Assembly: GCA_016875335.1 (NCBI GenBank)
Contig: VGRO01000028.1
Coordinates: forward strand, 1 to 43,679
Direction of reading: 5' to 3'
DNA: 43,679 nt
Source: Deltaproteobacteria bacterium
GTDB lineage: Bacteria > Myxococcota_A > UBA9042
Each line of letters starts with the position of its first letter. Position 1 is the first letter of the stretch. Of this stretch, positions 24,905 through 33,598 are shown in pieces. A program made the position numbers and the translations under genes. A model generated the notes under the pieces. The model had not been told where the DNA came from. It did no database searches and saw only the letters and a list, made by a program, of their open reading frames with translations.

Positions 24905-27829
24905 CTAGGTCGTACCGGCTTGGGCAGTCGCGGCTCCGGCAGGCGTCGGCGCGGCTTCATCCGGGAAGCGTTTCTTGCCATCGGGCTTGGCCGGCGTCAG
25001 GCCGCAGGCTTCGCGCAGGGACTCTTCGGTGTACGGCGCGATGTTGCGGTACATCTGCTGGCCGGCGGTGTAGCCCGCGCCGTGCGTGGCGGCCGAAGTC
25101 ATGACCTCGACCAGGGTGTGGGCATGGATCGGCAGCAGGTAGCCGATGCAAGCCAAGCGCGCCTCGTTCGAGCCCACGCCTTGGACCACGTCGTTGACGT
25201 TCATCAGCATGTTGGTGGTGCCTGACGGCCCGCCGGCCAGCGGCAAGCTCATCGCCCGCATCGCCACCACCCACGGATCCAGCTCGTTGATCATCAGGCG
25301 TTTGGTGCCTTCGGACCACGCGATCAGGGTGTCGCGGTCGCCCGGTTGCAGGCCCATGCGCTCGCGCTCGCGCGGACCCGGCTGCACCTGCGCGTCGAGC
25401 GATCCGACTGGCCGCGCCGACATGTCGCAGCCCGCGCCGTCCGGTGTGCCGTTGATTCGGTTGTGGATCGGTTGCGCCACGCCGCGGGTCTGGGCCTGGC
25501 CGTTCAACACATCCGCAGATTGGCCAGCGATGGCCGGCGCGCCCTGCGGCAACTGCACTTGCCCAGGGTTGTCGCGCTGGACCAGCCACATCGAATCGGC
25601 CTGGATCCTGTCGAGCAGCGGCAAGTTCAGGTTCGCGGCCTGCGCCACCTGCTGCAATTGGGCACGAGCGCTGGCGTCCTGGGCCTTGACGTGCTCGCCG
25701 TTGAGGATTTCGGCCCCAAAGTTGTAGATGAAGGTCATCATCTCGCGGATGGTGGCCGCGCCGGCCGCTTGGGCCGCGACCTGCCGCGCGGCGTCGAAGT
25801 TGGCGAGGTTCGCCTGGATTTGCAGGGCGCTCGCCATCACCGCCTCCATCGCAGCCACGGTGTTGGGCACCGCGCCTGCAAAGTTGTTCCGGGTGGTCAT
25901 GCACTTCTGATACAGACCTTGGAGCGCGGCCTGGGCGGTCGCAGCGTCGCCCCCAGCGGTCAGGCTGACCCGGGCATCGAAATACGCCCGCACCCGCGCC
26001 ATGATCGCTGCGGCGTGCGGCACGCCGTCGATGGCGGCCTTGCTGCCGAGGTTGCGCTCGAAGTCCAGCGCTTCGCGCTCAAAGGCCGGGTTTGCGGCGT
26101 TGGTCGTCAGCGCCGTCTGGCCGGGCGCCATTTGCCCTGGCGCCATGCGTGACTCGGCTTCGTGCGAGGCCGGGTTGACCGCGTTGGCGTTGAACTGGCC
26201 CGGCGCGGCATTTGCACCGCGGTCGTCCGTCCTGCCTTGCTGGGTCTGCACGTTCTGGTTCGACTGCGCGACCGGCACCTGCCGTTGCAGCTGTTGGGCC
26301 ACTTCGGGTGCCAGGGTCGTCGGCTCGCTGGTCGCCACGGCCTGGCCGTTGGCCAAAATGTGGTAGGTGTGCCCCGGATCGTCGCGGCGCACGTTTTCGC
26401 TTGGCACCGTCGCCACCACCTGCGACTGCCAGCCGCCCGGAGCGTTGCCGACCGCGTGGCGCGATCGGGCGTTCGGCATCGCGGCCGACGTTTCGCGCGC
26501 GGCTCCCGGCACGGTCGGCGCTGGGCTGGGGTTTTGACGCTCGTTGGCGGTGGTGCTCAGGATGTCGTTGTACATCCCGCGGGCTTCGGGCGCCGTATGG
26601 AGGATCGACGTATCGGCATTGTTGCCGCGCGCGAGTTCCTCGGTCGGCGAGCTGCCCGGCACCGCGTTGTTGACCTGCGAGGCCACGCGCTGGATATCGG
26701 CGAGGAAATCGTCGCTCGGGATGACCGCCTGTGCGGACACGACCTCGTTGTAGGTCACGCCCTTCTCCAGGAACTCGCCGATGCCGCCGTCGGTGACGCC
26801 GTAGTCGTTTTCGCCGACGTTGCGCGAGACCCACAACACGCTCATCAACCCGTCGAACGCGGTCGGCTTGCGGATGTCGCGAGCGCCGGCCTCCAGCGTG
26901 CGCTGGATGTTGAGCACCACGGTGCCGTTGGGGTACCACTCGGGCTGCAGGGCGCCCAACTGCATCATGCTGGCAAACTGGGTCTCGTTGCTGCCGGGCG
27001 GCACGGTGATTTCGCCCGGCTTGTACCACGCGGCGTAGGGCGAGATCGGCTTGGACTTGTCGAGCGTGGTCAGCGGGTCGCGCGACGCGATGATGTGGCG
27101 GTAGGCCTTGAGGCGAGTCGCGCGGTCGGCCTTCTTGGCCGCGATGGTGTCGGGTCGGGCGCGTGCGGCGGCCAGCGGGGTCTCGATGGCGGCGTCGATC
27201 TCCGGGGCGATGGTGTTGATGTCGTAGACCTTGTCGACGCTCTGGTTGCGCGAACTGTAGGGCGTGATGCGGTCCGGGGTGATGGGATTGCCCTTGAACG
27301 AGAACTGGGCCGGCGGGGCCGCGGCCTTCATCGCGTTGTAGGTGCGCGTGCGGTCGGTGAAGCTCGGCTTCTTCATCTCGGTGACGAGGTTCAGGTAGAA
27401 ACTGTCCTTGAGCCCCGGATCGCTCAAGTGCGCCTCGCCGTCGATGTCGGCGAACTTCTGGACCGCGATGGGGTCGGGCGCGCCGACGGTCTGGGTCGCC
27501 GGACGCGGCTGACCGACGTCGAGAAAGGCCGCAATGGCATCGTGGCGCAGCACACCGACGTCGGCATACAGGCCGTCAAAGTCCGCCTGGGTCTTGCTGG
27601 CGGTGGCGAGCTTGGTGGCCAGCGGCTGCGCGATGTCGCCCAGCGCCTGGTCCTTGGCGAGGATCGACGACAGCGCCGCTCCCTCGGTCAGCGGCTGCGG
27701 CGCGGTGGCGGTGCCCGCTGCGGCGTCCGGTCCTTGCGCCGCTGGTTCGCGCGGAGCAGGGACGGCGCCGGGCCCGGCGGGAGCAGGGGCGGCAGGCGCA
27801 GGGGCGGAAGCGGCTTCGGGCGGTGGCAT
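24905..27829 (-). CDS. large unassigned protein (974 aa)
   Basis: ATG 27829 is chosen because the reading frame upstream turns Arg/Pro-rich and resembles shadow sequence. No signal peptide or transmembrane helix is visible. Residues 1-45 are Pro/Ala-rich. Residues about 60-430 are mixed helical and include NPITPDRITPYSSRNQSVDK and YPNGTVVLNIQRTLEAGARD. A low-complexity Asn/Gln/Pro/Ala region (about 430-600, with MAPGQ repeated) follows. The C-terminal 350 residues are helical and end with a well-ordered block: LDPWVVAMRAMSLPLAGGPS, GTTNMLMNVND and ACIGYLLPIHAHTLVEVM. Cys is rare. I do not recognise the family; no metallopeptidase HExxH or known toxin motif is visible. It is co-directional with the HEAT-like gene. 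Confidence 0.75.
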   Translation of the reverse strand: MPPPEAASAPAPAAPAPAGPGAVPAPREPAAQGPDAAAGTATAPQPLTEGAALSSILAKDQALGDIAQPLATKLATASKTQADFDGLYADVGVLRHDAIAAFLDVGQPRPATQTVGAPDPIAVQKFADIDGEAHLSDPGLKDSFYLNLVTEMKKPSFTDRTRTYNAMKAAAPPAQFSFKGNPITPDRITPYSSRNQSVDKVYDINTIAPEIDAAIETPLAAARARPDTIAAKKADRATRLKAYRHIIASRDPLTTLDKSKPISPYAAWYKPGEITVPPGSNETQFASMMQLGALQPEWYPNGTVVLNIQRTLEAGARDIRKPTAFDGLMSVLWVSRNVGENDYGVTDGGIGEFLEKGVTYNEVVSAQAVIPSDDFLADIQRVASQVNNAVPGSSPTEELARGNNADTSILHTAPEARGMYNDILSTTANERQNPSPAPTVPGAARETSAAMPNARSRHAVGNAPGGWQSQVVATVPSENVRRDDPGHTYHILANGQAVATSEPTTLAPEVAQQLQRQVPVAQSNQNVQTQQGRTDDRGANAAPGQFNANAVNPASHEAESRMAPGQMAPGQTALTTNAANPAFEREALDFERNLGSKAAIDGVPHAAAIMARVRAYFDARVSLTAGGDAATAQAALQGLYQKCMTTRNNFAGAVPNTVAAMEAVMASALQIQANLANFDAARQVAAQAAGAATIREMMTFIYNFGAEILNGEHVKAQDASARAQLQQVAQAANLNLPLLDRIQADSMWLVQRDNPGQVQLPQGAPAIAGQSADVLNGQAQTRGVAQPIHNRINGTPDGAGCDMSARPVGSLDAQVQPGPRERERMGLQPGDRDTLIAWSEGTKRLMINELDPWVVAMRAMSLPLAGGPSGTTNMLMNVNDVVQGVGSNEARLACIGYLLPIHAHTLVEVMTSAATHGAGYTAGQQMYRNIAPYTEESLREACGLTPAKPDGKKRFPDEAAPTPAGAATAQAGTT

Positions 27830-28277
27830 CGCAACCTCGACAGCAGGGCGGATGGGCCGCCACGCGGGACGGACCGGGTCGCAGTGTACGCCCCGATCGC
27901 GACCTGCGGCAAAGCCGATCGCCCGGGCGGGGCAGCGGCCTGGGGTCGCCAGACCAGTGAACGCGCCCAAACGGAGGCCTGGGAGGTGGGGTGCCACGTC
28001 GCGTAGGAGAGGATACGGCCAAAACCCCGTCCCGCTTGGGTGAGATCCCGATCCATCGCATGCTTGGCCTCGCGGCCCGGCACCTGCCGGTGGAACACCC
28101 CCTCTCGTGCGCCGGCCGTGCCTTGCTGCCGGCCGAGGTTTAGGAACTGGAAAATAATAAGTCTATCACTCTCACATCAGGACGGAGCCGCGAGTCGGAC
28201 CTTTGGTCCGCGAGCTGGCGACCCACGGAGCAAGCAAACGGGCCCGAGAAATGATTGAGTAAATCATTTCCTGGCCC
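27830..28277. other. intergenic region (448 bp) with AT-rich patch and hairpins
   Basis: Between the small zinc-ribbon gene and the 974-aa gene, both minus strand. It holds a palindrome at 28240-28277, a short hairpin (CGGACC-TTT-GGTCCG, 28196-28210) and an unusually AT-rich run at 28150-28180. On the minus strand the run contains TATTAT (28159-28154), a possible -10 box without a good -35, about 325 bp before the large gene. No ORF here looks genuine. Confidence 0.5.
28240..28277 (-). terminator. hairpin directly after the zinc-ribbon gene; likely terminator or operator
   Basis: Inner arms GAAATGATT (28248-28256) and AATCATTTC (28262-28270) pair perfectly around a 5-base loop; outer arms GGGCC (28240-28244) and GGCCC (28273-28277) pair across a small internal bulge. 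On the minus strand it begins right after the TAA at 28280-28278 and is followed by GTTTGCTTGC, a weak T-tract. Its A+T-rich inner stem is unusual for this genome. Confidence 0.55.
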
Positions 28278-28631
28278 TTACGCGAGGGCGCCGCCGCGCG
28301 CGCTCCTGACCCCGTCGCACGCCACGGATCGGCCGCCGGTCAGCAGGTTGCGGGTTTCGGTGTGGCCCAGGACCACCTCGATGTCGCGCCCACAGCCGCA
28401 TCGCGCCCGATGGGTGGTCGTGTACCACAGTTCCAGGCGGCCAAAGTGGTCGTCGTCGTGGGTGTCGAACACGGGCGGCGCCACGGTCTCGCGGCTTGTT
28501 CCACAGCCGGCGCAGCGCACGGTCGCGCGGGCCAGACGCAGTTCTTCTTCGGGTTCCACAACCACGGCCTGGCCGACTGCGACGGACACGTCGCGAACAC
28601 CCAGGGTCAGAGACACGCGCGGCGACGCCAT
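28278..28631 (-). CDS. small zinc-ribbon-like protein, function unknown
   Basis: A 117-residue protein from ATG 28631. It has CAGC at residues 40-43 and CGC near residue 78, spaced like a zinc ribbon, with an acidic/His stretch (DTHDDDHFGRLELWY) between. The N-terminal 35 residues are beta-like (VSLTLGVRDVSVAVGQAVVV). It could bind nucleic acid or act as a regulatory protein; this is inference. Codon usage fits the neighbours. The palindrome at 28240 follows its stop codon immediately. Confidence 0.6.
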   Translation of the reverse strand: MASPRVSLTLGVRDVSVAVGQAVVVEPEEELRLARATVRCAGCGTSRETVAPPVFDTHDDDHFGRLELWYTTTHRARCGCGRDIEVVLGHTETRNLLTGGRSVACDGVRSARGGALA

Positions 28632-28722
28632 GGGCCGATTGTGCGCGGTCGTGACCGCCGCGGCAACCCGCTGGGGCCCATTGGGGCGCGGTTCCAGATC
28701 AGGGGCCTGGCTGCCTCCATGG

Positions 28723-28736
28723 AGGCTTGGTGTGTT
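28723..28736. promoter_or_regulatory. perfect 14-bp palindrome upstream of the zinc-ribbon gene
   Basis: GCCTCCATGGAGGC is a perfect palindrome without a loop, 92 bp upstream of the ATG at 28631 and in the 162-bp gap behind the propeller gene. Loop-free palindromes of this length suit a dimeric regulator better than a terminator. Confidence 0.4.
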
Positions 28737-28793
28737 TCGCCAAGAGGGTGTTGATGAATGAAACGCCCGTTCCGCCTGGAGGGTCAGCCTGCG

Positions 28794-31064
28794 CTACATC
28801 AACTTGGACTTTGCCGACAGGCTCTTGAGCACCGGCGTCAGCTTCTTGTCCTTGGTCGTCAACTGTACCTCGACCTGCAAGAGGTTGCCGACGATGTTCT
28901 TGGTGGCCAGGTTGTAGGGGAACTTGTCGGGCGGGAACTCGACGGGTTCCGACCACGCGGCCTTTTCGAGCAGGTCCTTGCTGTTGGCAGCCCGGAAGCG
29001 CATGCGCAGCGCAGTGCCCTCGGGAAGATCTGCTTCGGCGCTGACCGACTGCCAGATCTGCTTGGGAATGTTCTGGGTGATCGGGTTGACCGTCACGCCG
29101 CCAAAGAACACGGTCGTGTATTGGCCCTTGGGCGCGGTGAAGTAGTTGAGCGTGTAGCCCGTCATGTCCGAGTAGGTGTAGGGCGAACTGCCTACGGCCA
29201 CCGTGCCCACGGCCGAATTCGTCTTGGGGTCGAACTTGGTGGTGCTGCTGCCGCCTTGGTTGACCGCCCACACGAACCCGTCGTAGTCCAAGGCCACACC
29301 CACCGGGTATTGCGCGCCAGCAATCTTGGCTTCGACATTGGGCGGGTTGTTGTTGGCGTTGATCTTGGTGACCATGCTCGACCCGTCGGCGGCGGTGTAG
29401 ACGTAGCCGTCGTTGCTGGTGGCCACGCCGCGACCGCCGCCAGCGATGCCCGAGACCACCGTCCAGGCATTGGGTCCGGGATTGGAGGTGTCAAAGCGCG
29501 AGGCGCTGCCACCCGACGCCACCCAGATGTTGCCGAATTTGTCGACGTTGATGCCGTAGGCCCCGGCCTTGTACGGGTACTTGGTGACGTTCTTGGTGGC
29601 CGGGTCGACGCGGATGAGCTGGCCGCAGCCGGCGCCCTGGACCCAGATGATGCCCTTCTGGTCGATGACCAGCCCGTAGGGGCTGCAACCGATGTTGACG
29701 CTGTCCACCGACTTGCCCTGCAAGGGTTCGAGGCGGTGCAGGTTCTTGCTGTTCCAGAAGCCGATCCACACGTGGTTGTCTTTGTCGACGCCCGCGGCGC
29801 GAGCGATGGTGGCGCCGTCGGGGTACGAGATGAACTTGACGCACTCGTCGGTGCCCGCCGGCAGGACCGCGCCAGCGCCAGCGCCGCTCGACGTCTCGAT
29901 GACGCCGTTGCCGTTCTTGTCCACGCAGTTCTTGGTCTCGGCCATGATCTTGGCCACGCCGCCGTCGCCGCGACAGCCGACCCACACGTTGCCGTCCAAA
30001 TCGACCGAGGTGCGCGATGGATCCTTGCACACCGCGAAGCGGCCCACTTCCTTGATGGTCTTGCAATCGACCTTGGACACGGTGTTGTTCGGCGAATTGG
30101 CGACCCAGATGAACTTGAGGTTGAGGCTGATCTGGGTTTGGTCCAGTACGAGGTTGCCGTTGCTGATGCCAAGGCCCGTCGAGTTTTCGCTGTTGAGGTT
30201 CCACTCGTTGGTCGAACCGGCGCCGATCTTCTGTTCGTTGCAGGTCAGGTCGCAGGTGCCGCAGCTCGACTTGACGCCCTCGTCGGTCAGCCCGTCGCAG
30301 TCGTTGTCCTTGGCGTCGCACTTCTCGGGGTCGGGGAACACCTCGTTTTGGCACTGCGTCCAGAACCCGTCCTTGCACTGGTGCTGGCCGGCGAGGCATT
30401 GGCCCTTGCCGAGCCAACTCGGGTCGCCCGAGTAGCAGCTGAGCGGTTTGCTGCTGGCGGCGCACGAGCAGCCGGGCGTGCCGGCCTTCTTGCAGTCCGG
30501 GCAGGTCACGTTGAAGTTCGGGTTGGTGTCGTCGCAGTCCTCGCCCTTGGGGCAGCCGGGGCCGTAGTCGTCGCCGTCGAGGTCTTCGATGCACACCTGC
30601 GCGGCGTCGGGCGAAGCATCCGGAGCGGGCGTGCCGGTATCCTGGTCGGTGCCCGGGTCGGCGTCGGGGTCGGGCGTGGCGGCGTCCTGATCAGTGCCGG
30701 GTCCAGCGTCCGGGTCGGGCGCGGCGGCGTCCTGGTCGGCGCCAGCCTGGGCCGCGTCTTGATCGGTGCCGGTCTGGGCCGCGTCCTGATCCGTGCCGGC
30801 CGGAGCGGTGTCCGCACCACCCTGGCTGGTGCCGGTGTCGGCGCCGCCACCCTTGGAGGCGTCGACGCTCGCGGTGCTGCTGCCGCCGTCGGTGGTGGGC
30901 AGCCCGCCGCCGAGGTTGCCCCCGCCATTGGGAAGCAGCGGCCCTGCGCCCGAGCCACCCGTGCCACTGTCCGGATTGGAACAACCGAGCGCGACGACCA
31001 TCGCTGCAAGCGCAGCCTGCACGCGACGATCCGTGGCCCAGGGCAAGCAAATCGGCAACAGCAT
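28794..31064 (-). CDS. lipoprotein with MopE-like metal-binding motif and beta-propeller
   Basis: A 756-residue product from ATG 31064 (GAGGAGGG ribosome-binding site). The lipobox ALGC gives Cys28. A Gly/Ser/Asp spacer (30-150) contains repeats built on GTDQDAA and PDPDA. A MopE-like motif follows: EDLDGDDYGPGCPKGEDCDD (about residues 157-176), then a Cys-rich part ending with DAKDNDCDGLTDEG, another Ca-binding-type motif. Residues about 290-630 form a beta-propeller with repeated IWVANS, VWVGCRG, VWIGFWNSKN and IWVASGG strands, as in virginiamycin-B-lyase-like/NHL propellers. The C-terminal 110 residues are a separate beta-rich domain. Surface exposed; a ligand is unknown. Confidence 0.82.
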   Translation of the reverse strand: MLLPICLPWATDRRVQAALAAMVVALGCSNPDSGTGGSGAGPLLPNGGGNLGGGLPTTDGGSSTASVDASKGGGADTGTSQGGADTAPAGTDQDAAQTGTDQDAAQAGADQDAAAPDPDAGPGTDQDAATPDPDADPGTDQDTGTPAPDASPDAAQVCIEDLDGDDYGPGCPKGEDCDDTNPNFNVTCPDCKKAGTPGCSCAASSKPLSCYSGDPSWLGKGQCLAGQHQCKDGFWTQCQNEVFPDPEKCDAKDNDCDGLTDEGVKSSCGTCDLTCNEQKIGAGSTNEWNLNSENSTGLGISNGNLVLDQTQISLNLKFIWVANSPNNTVSKVDCKTIKEVGRFAVCKDPSRTSVDLDGNVWVGCRGDGGVAKIMAETKNCVDKNGNGVIETSSGAGAGAVLPAGTDECVKFISYPDGATIARAAGVDKDNHVWIGFWNSKNLHRLEPLQGKSVDSVNIGCSPYGLVIDQKGIIWVQGAGCGQLIRVDPATKNVTKYPYKAGAYGINVDKFGNIWVASGGSASRFDTSNPGPNAWTVVSGIAGGGRGVATSNDGYVYTAADGSSMVTKINANNNPPNVEAKIAGAQYPVGVALDYDGFVWAVNQGGSSTTKFDPKTNSAVGTVAVGSSPYTYSDMTGYTLNYFTAPKGQYTTVFFGGVTVNPITQNIPKQIWQSVSAEADLPEGTALRMRFRAANSKDLLEKAAWSEPVEFPPDKFPYNLATKNIVGNLLQVEVQLTTKDKKLTPVLKSLSAKSKLM

Positions 31065-31135
31065 CACGCCCTCCTCGGGGCCCGACGCGCGTGCATCGGA
31101 AATACCACGACTCCGCGCGCACGAAGCCACCGTGC

Positions 31136-31164
31136 AAGGTATGGGTTTTGTCGATGCGCGGCAA
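31136..31164 (-). promoter_or_regulatory. candidate promoter of the beta-propeller lipoprotein gene
   Basis: On the minus strand TTGCCG (31164-31159), 17-bp spacer, TACCTT (31141-31136), 71 bp before the ATG at 31064. Hexamers and spacing are identical to the promoter before the sigma-factor gene. Confidence 0.5.
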
Positions 31165-31351
31165 GCACAATGCGCAGCCTCCGCAACGGCATGGGCGCGC
31201 TGCTGGGGCCGCCTGTCACCGCGAGAGATCCCGCGCATTGACGCGCAGATTGTTGAGTTCATTGAATTGGATCGACTTGACGCGTCGCGCGTCCCCGCGA
31301 ACCCGGCCGTTGCCAGTGCGCGCGCTGCGCTACGGTGGACGCGGAGGAGCC

Positions 31352-32974
31352 ATGCACGCCATGCCCAAACCCACGCCGACCGCCGCGCTTGGCCTCCCGG
31401 ATCGCTGGGGCGCGGTGATCGTTTGGGCGGCCTCAACCGGCCTCCTTTTTGCAAGCTGCGGATCATACAGCAGTTCTTCCTACGACCAGGAAGGAGGCTG
31501 GGCCGAGGCGCAACAAGAGACCGGCGATCGCGGCGGCGGTGAAGAATTGCAAGCGACCGCCGCCGTGGCCAGCGAGGCCGACGCGCGCCCAAGTCCACCG
31601 CCAAGGCCCGCGGGACGACCTTCGCCCAGCCCGCCGCGCGACTACGCTCCCGCCACGCCCGCCCGCGACTACGCCAAGAAGGCGTACAGCAGCGGTCCCT
31701 CTGGCGGGCAGATGGCCAAGTCCGGGCGATCGTACGCCGACCCACAGCCTCAAGCGCAAAGCGCCCGGCCCGGCGAAGTCAAGGGCGCCAAAGAAGTCAG
31801 CCAGCCGATGGTCGTGTACTTCGGCTATCTGCGGCTGCGGGTGCGCCGGCAGATCGAGTCCTTTGACGCCATCACCAAACTGGCGCAGGCGGCCGGCGGC
31901 TACGTGCAGTCGCTGTCGGGCCAGACCATCGTGGTCCGGGTGCCGGCGACCGATTTCGACGCGGCGATGGCGCGCTTTGCCGCCGTCGGCGAGATGCTCG
32001 ACCGCCGCATCAAGGCCGTGGACGTGGCGCGCCAGTTCACAGACACCGAATCGCGGCTGCAGGTCGCGGTGCAGGCGCGTGCGCGGTTGTTGCAACTGCT
32101 CGAGCGCGTCAAGAACACCGACGAGCGCCTGCAGATCCTGCAAGAAATCAAGCGCCTGACCGAGATGATCGAGACCGCCGAAGGCACGCTGGCGACCCTT
32201 CGCAACCTGGCGAACTTCTTTACCATCACCATCGATGTCGAACCCGTCGTGGCGGACGGCGGCCACATCGTGCACCGCTCGCCTTTCGGGTGGATTCAGG
32301 CGCTGACGGCGCACTTGGTCACCCTGGTCGAGGGCAAGAAAGCCGTCAAGATGACCATGCCCAAGGGATTCGTGCACTTCGACCAGGACGACGTGTTCCG
32401 GGCCCAGGCCGCCGACACGTCGCTGTTGCGCGTCGGCCGAGTCAAGAACGAGCCGCGCGGCGATGCGGCGTTCTGGTCACAGGCCGTCCAGCACGAGATG
32501 GAGGGCCGCGACGAGGAACTGGTCGACAAGCGCACGGTCGGCGGTTGGCCGATCCTGGTCACCGACACCGACCTGCACCTCGAAGTGCCGCAAGATGTCC
32601 TGGCGGCAACCGTCGACGAACTGGCGGCGGCCGGCATCGTATTGCAAAAATCGCTGCAGCGCGTGGACCTGACCGAGCAGATCGCGCAACTGCAAGCCAA
32701 GCTCAAGAGCAAGCGCGAGATCCTGGAGCGCCTGCGCAGCTTCTTTGCCGACTCGGACACCCACAGCACGCTGCGCATCGAGCAGTCGATGACGCAACTG
32801 GTGGTCGAGATCGAGCACCTGCAAGGCGAGCTGAACGTTGCCGAGTCCAGCGCGCGCATGGCCCACGTCCAGGTCAGCTTCCAGTACCACCAGAAGCAGC
32901 GCATCACCTACGTGCGGTCGCCGTTCGAGTGGCTGAACACCTTGGACATCGACCGGTTCGTGGCGGAGTTCTGA
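31352..32974 (+). CDS. lipoprotein with two DUF4349-like modules
   Basis: A 540-residue product from ATG 31352 (GGAGGAG ribosome-binding site). The lipobox FASC gives Cys36. A Pro/Ser/Ala-rich spacer (about 40-150) is followed by a DUF4349-like module (about 155-310): an N-terminal beta-strand part, VVRVPATDFDAAMARFAAVG, then a long coiled coil (TDTESRLQVAVQARARLLQL) and a terminal VTI-type strand. A second copy of the same plan is seen at about 410-525: LHLEVPQDVLAATVDELAAA, a coiled coil, then VQVSFQY. Internal duplication is the notable point. A short linker (LVEGKKAVKMTMPKG) separates the two. Its TGA overlaps the next ATG by 1 base. Confidence 0.78.
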   Translation: MHAMPKPTPTAALGLPDRWGAVIVWAASTGLLFASCGSYSSSSYDQEGGWAEAQQETGDRGGGEELQATAAVASEADARPSPPPRPAGRPSPSPPRDYAPATPARDYAKKAYSSGPSGGQMAKSGRSYADPQPQAQSARPGEVKGAKEVSQPMVVYFGYLRLRVRRQIESFDAITKLAQAAGGYVQSLSGQTIVVRVPATDFDAAMARFAAVGEMLDRRIKAVDVARQFTDTESRLQVAVQARARLLQLLERVKNTDERLQILQEIKRLTEMIETAEGTLATLRNLANFFTITIDVEPVVADGGHIVHRSPFGWIQALTAHLVTLVEGKKAVKMTMPKGFVHFDQDDVFRAQAADTSLLRVGRVKNEPRGDAAFWSQAVQHEMEGRDEELVDKRTVGGWPILVTDTDLHLEVPQDVLAATVDELAAAGIVLQKSLQRVDLTEQIAQLQAKLKSKREILERLRSFFADSDTHSTLRIEQSMTQLVVEIEHLQGELNVAESSARMAHVQVSFQYHQKQRITYVRSPFEWLNTLDIDRFVAEF

Positions 32975-33423
32975 TGAATCGCATGGCCGCGTGGGCCCTG
33001 CTCGGCGCATTGGCCGGGTGCGCGCCCGTCTACACCATGACCCCACCCGAGGGCTTCGTGCGCTACGAAAAGCGCAAGGGCCTGGCCTTCATCACCGCCG
33101 ACGGTGTGCAGGTGCGCGGCCGCACGGTCAAGAACTATCCCAAGGCAGATTTGCCGTTCTGGGCCGACGCCATGGAACGCCACCTGGTCGCGCGCGGCTA
33201 CCTGCTGCACGGCAAGACCTGCTTCAAGACGGCGGCGGGCCGCGATGGCTGCACCGCAGAGTTCGTGTTGCCGCACGGCGGCGAGGACTGGGTGCTTGCC
33301 GAGACGGTGTTCGTACACGGCGACCACTTGGCGCTCGTCGAGGCGACCGGACCGTTCGACCGCTACAAGAAGGCGGCGCCGGCGATCGCCAAGGCCTTGC
33401 AGTCGTTCGAGATCGCCGAGTAG
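32974..33423 (+). CDS. small lipoprotein, function unknown
   Basis: A 149-residue lipoprotein from ATG 32974 (TGATG overlap). The lipobox LAGC gives Cys16. The mature part is 134 residues with two Cys near the middle (TCFKTAAGRDGC) that may form a disulfide. It ends in a helical AIAKALQSFEIAE segment. Tight coupling to the DUF4349 lipoprotein suggests a shared function at the same membrane. Not recognised. Confidence 0.72.
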   Translation: MNRMAAWALLGALAGCAPVYTMTPPEGFVRYEKRKGLAFITADGVQVRGRTVKNYPKADLPFWADAMERHLVARGYLLHGKTCFKTAAGRDGCTAEFVLPHGGEDWVLAETVFVHGDHLALVEATGPFDRYKKAAPAIAKALQSFEIAE

Positions 33424-33534
33424 ACGCGGGTCGCTGGGCCCTTCGCAACCGGGTCGCTGCTCGCCATGACCCGGCTGGAGCGGCAGCGGTCGGCGGACGG
33501 TTGCCCGATCGCCTCACGGCTAGGCGCTGCGACA

Positions 33535-33563
33535 TTGCCCTTTTCACGGCCAGCCGCGACACT
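33535..33563 (+). promoter_or_regulatory. possible promoter for the DUF58/transglutaminase genes
   Basis: TTGCCC (33535-33540), 17-bp spacer, GACACT (33558-33563), 35 bp before the GTG at 33599. The -10 lacks the first T of the TAnnnT pattern. The 175-bp gap before this gene holds no other signal. Confidence 0.3.
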
Positions 33564-33598
33564 GCCACCGCGGGCCAGCGTGGCCTGCCGCTGCCCAC

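Noticed and set aside
24905-27829. Considered whether the 974-aa protein is a DUF4157-type eCIS-associated metallopeptidase
   Set aside because: No HExxH motif is visible anywhere in the protein, and no phage-tail-like or eCIS genes are nearby.
26162-28006. Plus-strand open frame opposite the 974-aa gene
   Set aside because: Product is a shadow of the minus-strand frame, rich in Arg, Val and Gly. The minus-strand frame has ordered, non-repetitive sequence and is longer.
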